The translations under genes and the position numbers were made by a program. Source: Roseobacter sp. SK209-2-6 (GTDB lineage Bacteria; Pseudomonadota; Alphaproteobacteria; Rhodobacterales; Rhodobacteraceae). Taken from it: 64,000 nucleotides of DNA. The DNA is taken from assembly GCF_000169455.1 (NCBI RefSeq), contig NZ_AAYC01000005.1, positions 62,001 through 126,000 of the forward strand. The letters are read 5' to 3'. Positions 60,402 to 64,000 of the stretch are shown here, piece after piece (within the stretch, counting starts at the first letter, position 1; the number at the start of each line of letters is the position of its first letter). A model generated the notes under the pieces. The model did no database searches. It was not told the DNA's origin and saw only the letters and a program-made list of their open reading frames with translations.

Positions 60402-61319
60402 CTAGTAAACCTTGGGAACGTAGAGCTCATCCGGCAGGAACCGGCGTTCATAATCCGGGTTATACTCCCGGTCCGGCAGCGTGACCTTTTCGCTTTCGAC
60501 CTCTTGATAGGGGATCATGCTCAGAAGATGCTCAATGCAGTTCAACCGCTCGCGCTTCTTGTCATTGCCTTCAACGATGTACCAGGGCGCTTCCGGGATA
60601 TTGGTCCGCTCGAACATCTCCTCTTTGGCTTTGGTATATTGCTCCCACCGAATGCGGCTCTCCAGATCCATCGGGGACAGTTTCCACTGCTTCATAGGAT
60701 CGTGAATACGCATCATGAACCGCAGCTGCTGTTCCTCATCCGTGATGGAAAACCAATACTTCAAAACGATTGTGTTTGAACGCACCAGCATGCGCTCAAA
60801 CTCAGGCACGTCGCGGAAAAAATTCTCCACCTGGTTTTCATCGGCAAAGCCCATGACCCGCTCCACACCAGCGCGGTTGTACCAGGAGCGGTCGAAGAGA
60901 ACGATCTCACCCGCCGAGGGCAGATGCGGCACGTAACGCTGGAAATACCATTGGCTTTGCTCACGACGGTTTGGGGCAGGCAATGCCACCACCCGCGCAA
61001 CCCTGGGATTCAGACGCTGCGTGATCCGCTTGATTACTCCGCCTTTCCCGGCACTGTCGCGCCCTTCCATGATCACCAGAACCTTGGCCCCGGTTTCAAC
61101 CACCCAATCTTGCAGTTTGATCAGCTCCGCCTGCAAGCGCAGAAGGTTGCGAAAATAGACCTGCCGGTCCAGCATCTCCGGGTGCTGTTCACGGTAGATC
61201 TTTCGCAGCTCCATCGAGAGCATCGGTTCTGCAAATTCGATTTCGATATCCTCATCCAAGGTGTCCTGCAGCTCAGCTTCGAGCCAGTCAAAGGAGTCCT
61301 CTTGGGTATCGCGGGTCAC
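60402..61319 (-). CDS. ppk2: Polyphosphate kinase 2
   Basis: 305 aa from a GTG (SD AGAGGA). Walker A-like E-G-R-D-S-A-G-K-G-G (~85-94), the R-E-Q-S-Q-W-Y-F-Q-R-Y segment and the Walker B/lid F-D-R-S-W-Y-N-R-A-G-V (~141-151). PPK2 class I enzymes move phosphate between polyphosphate and ADP or GDP; the direction is usually toward ATP/GTP formation. No ppk1 or ppx is beside it. The 212 bp upstream to the GMC gene hold no gene. Confidence 0.95.
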   Translation of the reverse strand: MTRDTQEDSFDWLEAELQDTLDEDIEIEFAEPMLSMELRKIYREQHPEMLDRQVYFRNLLRLQAELIKLQDWVVETGAKVLVIMEGRDSAGKGGVIKRITQRLNPRVARVVALPAPNRREQSQWYFQRYVPHLPSAGEIVLFDRSWYNRAGVERVMGFADENQVENFFRDVPEFERMLVRSNTIVLKYWFSITDEEQQLRFMMRIHDPMKQWKLSPMDLESRIRWEQYTKAKEEMFERTNIPEAPWYIVEGNDKKRERLNCIEHLLSMIPYQEVESEKVTLPDREYNPDYERRFLPDELYVPKVY

Positions 61320-61531
61320 GGGCGCATTCCTCTCAGTTGTTGTTTGCAGATCGCTTTGCCAGAGCTCTAGGGTGCTTTGATGTCAGTTCCACGACGCAGT
61401 CCGCCAAACGCGGCAGAGCAGCGTGGGACGGTCCGGAACGGGATTCGGCACCAGGAGTTCTAATCTCCCTAGGGAATCGATTTTTGACCAAAGGTGCAAG
61501 CAGCTTCGCCAGATTTTGGTGGCAAATCTCG

Positions 61532-63124
61532 CTATGCCTGCCGCGCTGCCTCCAAAATCATGTCAGCTGCCTTTTCAGCAATCATAATGGTCGGCGCATT
61601 GGTATTGCCGCTGGTGATGCGCGGCATGACACTGGCGTCTGCAACCCGCAAACCGGACACCCCGCGCAGACGCAGCTCGCCATCCAATGGGGCGTCTTCA
61701 CCCTGCCCCATATGCACCGTGCAGGTCGGATGAAAGATCGTGGTGCCAATGTCACCTGCCGCTTTGCGCAGGTCTGCCTCATCATCCGAAACGGGTCCGG
61801 GCTTCAGCTCTTCCGCAGCATATTGCGCCATGGCGGGCTGTGCCATGATTGCACGGGCCTGCCGGATTGCGGCAACCGCCACCTGTCGATCCCCTTCAGT
61901 CGACAGGTAATTTGGCGAAATTTTAGGGGCTTGCAGCGGATCCGGGGAAGAGATCGCAACATGGCCACGGCTTTCGGGGCGCAGATTGCAGACACTTGCC
62001 GTCAACCCAGGGAAGTCATGCAGAGGCTGCCCAAAGGCTTCCAGCGTCAGGGGTTGCACGTGGTATTCCAAATCAGGTGTCGCCAGATCCGGCCGCGATC
62101 TGGCAAAGGCCCCCAATTGGCTGGGCGCCATCGACATCGGGCCAGAGCGTTTCAACGCATATTCCATCCCGATCTTCGCCTTGCCCCAAAGCGAATTGGC
62201 CAGCGTGTTCAAAGTGTGCCCCTGCTTCAACCGCCAGGCACAGCGCAGTTGCAGGTGGTCCTGCAGATTGCTGCCAATCGCCGGCGCGTCCTTCAGAACG
62301 CTGATCCCGTGTTCCTGCAACAACTGCCCCGGACCCAAGCCGGAAAGCTGCAGGATCTGCGGGCTATTGATTGCCCCTGCCGACAGGATCACCTCTGCGC
62401 GCGCATGCGCGGTGAGAACCTTATCCCCTTTCTGGTATTCCACCCCGGTAGCGCGCCCAGCCTCAACCAGGACTTTGCGGCAATGGGCCTGGGTCTCCAC
62501 CTTCAGGCAATCATTCTGGCTGGTTCGCAAAAAGGCCTTGGCCGTGTTCATGCGCCAGCCATCCCTTTGGTTCACCCGGAAATAGCCAACCCCTTCGTTG
62601 TTGCCGGTATTGAAGTCCGTGACCTTGGGCAGACCCCAGCTGGCGGCAGCCTCCATCCAGTCGTCCAGAACATCCCAGTGCAAGCGCTGGTTCTCGACCC
62701 GCCATTCGCCGCCTGCCCCATGCAGCTCTGAGGCGCCATCGACATAGTCTTCGGACTTCTTGAAATAGGGCAGCACATCGTCCCAACCCCAGCCAGGCAG
62801 CCCCAGTTGACGCCAGCCATCATAGTCAGCGGCCTGTCCGCGCAGATAGAGCATGCCATTGATAGAGGAGCACCCACCCAGAACCTTCCCCCTCGGATAG
62901 ATCAGACTGCGCCCGTTCAATCCGGGATCCGCCTCTGTCCGATACATCCAATCGGTGCGCGGGTTGTTGATGCAGTAGAGATAACCCATCGGGATATGAA
63001 CCCAGTGGTAGTTATCCTTACCCCCAGCCTCGAGCAGAAGCGTTTTATATCCTGCATCGCTGAGCCGCTTTGCAATCACGCAACCCGCACTCCCTGCACC
63101 GGCAACGATATAGTCCCACTCCAT
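61532..63124 (-). CDS. GMC-family FAD oxidoreductase (choline/alcohol dehydrogenase type)
   Basis: 530 aa from ATG 63124. FAD motif V-A-G-A-G-S-A-G-C-V (~6-15), signature G-K-V-L-G-G-C-S-S-I-N-G-M-L-Y-L-R-G (~79-96) and C-terminal H-P-T-C-T-V-H-M-G and D-A-S-V-M-P. It resembles choline dehydrogenase and alcohol dehydrogenases of the AlkJ/BetA group; no betaine aldehyde dehydrogenase or betI lies beside it, so an alcohol substrate is as likely as choline. Same strand as, and downstream of, the Lrp-type regulator. Confidence 0.9.
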   Translation of the reverse strand: MEWDYIVAGAGSAGCVIAKRLSDAGYKTLLLEAGGKDNYHWVHIPMGYLYCINNPRTDWMYRTEADPGLNGRSLIYPRGKVLGGCSSINGMLYLRGQAADYDGWRQLGLPGWGWDDVLPYFKKSEDYVDGASELHGAGGEWRVENQRLHWDVLDDWMEAAASWGLPKVTDFNTGNNEGVGYFRVNQRDGWRMNTAKAFLRTSQNDCLKVETQAHCRKVLVEAGRATGVEYQKGDKVLTAHARAEVILSAGAINSPQILQLSGLGPGQLLQEHGISVLKDAPAIGSNLQDHLQLRCAWRLKQGHTLNTLANSLWGKAKIGMEYALKRSGPMSMAPSQLGAFARSRPDLATPDLEYHVQPLTLEAFGQPLHDFPGLTASVCNLRPESRGHVAISSPDPLQAPKISPNYLSTEGDRQVAVAAIRQARAIMAQPAMAQYAAEELKPGPVSDDEADLRKAAGDIGTTIFHPTCTVHMGQGEDAPLDGELRLRGVSGLRVADASVMPRITSGNTNAPTIMIAEKAADMILEAARQA

Positions 63125-63228
63125 GCTTTGCCTCCGCATTTGCTGCCGTATTTCACCGCATTGCGACAAGGCCTGCAACCGAATGCGGTGCGAAACATCA
63201 ATTTTTCAAGTGCTTGCGCGCAATACGC

Positions 63229-63687
63229 TCAGACTGGGAGGGCGGTTGTCTTGAACACCGTCCGCAGCGCAAAGCTAGATTGCATCTGCGCAACGCCCGG
63301 CAGACGCGCGAGATGCTGGCGGTGGATCCGCGCAAAGTCATCGGTGTTTTCCGCCACGACTTTGAGAATGTAATCAGCGGTCCCCGCCATCAGGTGGCAC
63401 TCCAGCACGTCGGGGATACGGGCAACCGCACGCTCAAAAGCATCCAGAACATCATCCGCCTGCCCCTGCAGGGTGATTTCCACAAAAACGGTTGTGGGCA
63501 CCTTCATTTTGCGCGCATCTAACAGCGCAACATAGTCTTTGATATAGCCCTCACTCTCGAGCCGTTGCACCCGACGATGGCAGGCCGAAGCCGAGAGGTT
63601 CACCTTTTCACTGAGGTCCGCATTTGAGATGCGACCCTGGCGCTGAAGCGCCTGCAGTATACGACGATCTGTGCTATCCAGAGACAT
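63229..63687 (-). CDS. Lrp/AsnC-family regulator of alanine dehydrogenase (AldR-like)
   Basis: 152 aa. HTH (~3-60: D-S-T-D-R-R-I-L-Q-A-L-Q-R-Q-G-R-I-S-N-A-D-L-S, S-A-S-A-C-H-R-R-V-Q-R-L) plus RAM domain (C-H-L-M-A-G-T-A-D-Y-I-L-K). Divergent from ald, which such regulators typically activate with alanine. Two perfect palindromes lie in the 137-bp divergent region. Confidence 0.9.
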   Translation of the reverse strand: MSLDSTDRRILQALQRQGRISNADLSEKVNLSASACHRRVQRLESEGYIKDYVALLDARKMKVPTTVFVEITLQGQADDVLDAFERAVARIPDVLECHLMAGTADYILKVVAENTDDFARIHRQHLARLPGVAQMQSSFALRTVFKTTALPV

Positions 63688-63722
63688 TTCTGCTAATTTC
63701 CTTGCTCACTTTACCCATTATA

Positions 63723-63739
63723 TTCGAAGAATCTTCGAA
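63723..63739. promoter_or_regulatory. Palindrome in the ald/Lrp divergent region, likely operator
   Basis: TTCGAAGA-A-TCTTCGAA is a perfect 17-nt palindrome 36 bp upstream of the regulator start and 85 bp before ald, in an A/T-rich stretch, a typical place for Lrp/AsnC binding. Confidence 0.65.
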
Positions 63740-63786
63740 ATGCATGTTTTTATTCTGCTCAAAAAAGCAGCACCTTTTGTTTGTTC

Positions 63787-63803
63787 TGCGTCAGACTGAC
63801 GCA
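63787..63803. promoter_or_regulatory. Second palindrome upstream of ald
   Basis: TGCGTCAG-A-CTGACGCA is a perfect 17-nt inverted repeat ending 21 bp before the ald ATG, just upstream of its SD. It may be a second regulator site or a leader hairpin. Confidence 0.5.
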
Positions 63804-63824
63804 AAGCAAACGGAGGAGTTGCAC

Positions 63825-64000
63825 ATGAAAATCGGTTGCCCCACAGAGATCAAACCTCAGGAATTTCGCGTCGGCATGACGCCTGACGCCGCCCGCGAGG
63901 CGGTCAACAACGGTCATGACGTTGTGATCCAAAAGGGCGCAGGCCTGGGCGCTGGCTTCACTGATGAAGACTATGCAGCAGCCGGTGCAGTTGTGCTGGA
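63825..64000 (+). CDS. ald: Alanine dehydrogenase (partial)
   Basis: 58 residues to the right edge, SD CGGAGGAG. M-K-I-G-C-P-T-E-I-K-P-Q-E-F-R-V-G-M-T-P is the start of Ald, and the D-A-A-R-E-A-V-N-N-G-H-D-V and G-A-G-F-T-D-E-D-Y segments follow in order. NAD-linked conversion of alanine to pyruvate and ammonia. Only ~15% of the usual ~372 residues are visible. Confidence 0.93.
   Translation, partial: MKIGCPTEIKPQEFRVGMTPDAAREAVNNGHDVVIQKGAGLGAGFTDEDYAAAGAVVL

Noticed and set aside
61337-62731. 464-codon open frame opposite the GMC oxidoreductase
   Set aside because: Shadow of a full-length GMC protein with FAD and signature motifs.

Overview
The window looks like chromosomal DNA from an alphaproteobacterium of the order Rhodobacterales, most likely the marine Roseobacter group (Phaeobacter, Leisingera or Ruegeria type). 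This rests on the GC-rich coding style, the oxygen-dependent cobalamin pathway with CobG, CobE and CobF, the carnitine-to-betainyl-CoA genes, a bacterial H-NOX/diguanylate cyclase pair and the imelysin-type iron island. There is no rRNA operon, CRISPR array, transposase or prophage. Almost all of the DNA is ordinary, compact, operonic chromosome.

Layout. 1-530: tail of recJ and two identical tRNA-Glu genes in a direct repeat. 787-7184: two c-di-GMP modules. One is an H-NOX-like protein lacking the heme histidine next to an HNOBA-GGDEF cyclase; the other is a PleD-like cyclase lacking the phosphoacceptor aspartate. Between them lie an MttB-type methyltransferase, a HAD phosphatase and a DUF3572 protein. 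7375-9373: an ECF sigma/anti-sigma operon with an EF-hand protein and a Metal_resist protein. 9589-13406: Nudix, EamA, a desaturase/DUF2061 pair and a divergent XRE regulator. 13514-18279: carnitine catabolism (cdhR, BKACE, fused cdhA-cdhB, SDR). 18543-28461: aldo/keto reductase, tandem rhodaneses, an ImuA-like orphan, DUF2000, Lrp, MFS, yqiJ/flotillin and metG.

28747-36673 is an iron island: hemP, a small companion protein, an imelysin, a beta-barrel protein, bfd, bacterioferritin, a diheme DUF1111 protein, a second imelysin and DUF1513. Candidate iron-responsive operators precede hemP and bfd. 36795-39189 is glpR-glpD. 39379-54606 is a near-complete aerobic corrin-ring pathway: cobO on one strand, then a cobalamin riboswitch and DUF1636-cobW-cobN-cobGHIJ, inverted cobK, cobL-cobE-cobM and cobB-cobA-cobF. 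54629 to the end holds an EamA transporter, a MocR-type regulator, DUF983, a GST, a P450 with a divergent MarR and twin operators, PPK2, a GMC oxidoreductase, an Lrp/AsnC regulator and the start of alanine dehydrogenase.

How the parts relate. The corrinoid pathway could supply the cofactor used by MttB-type demethylation systems. Together with carnitine catabolism this suggests growth on quaternary amines. The iron island joins heme/iron uptake with iron storage. The most unusual signals are the two sensory proteins whose sensing residue is missing, a dispersed intergenic repeat with a conserved frame around a changing hairpin, the CATG overlap of divergent cobK and cobL start codons, and a small ORF coupled to hemP.
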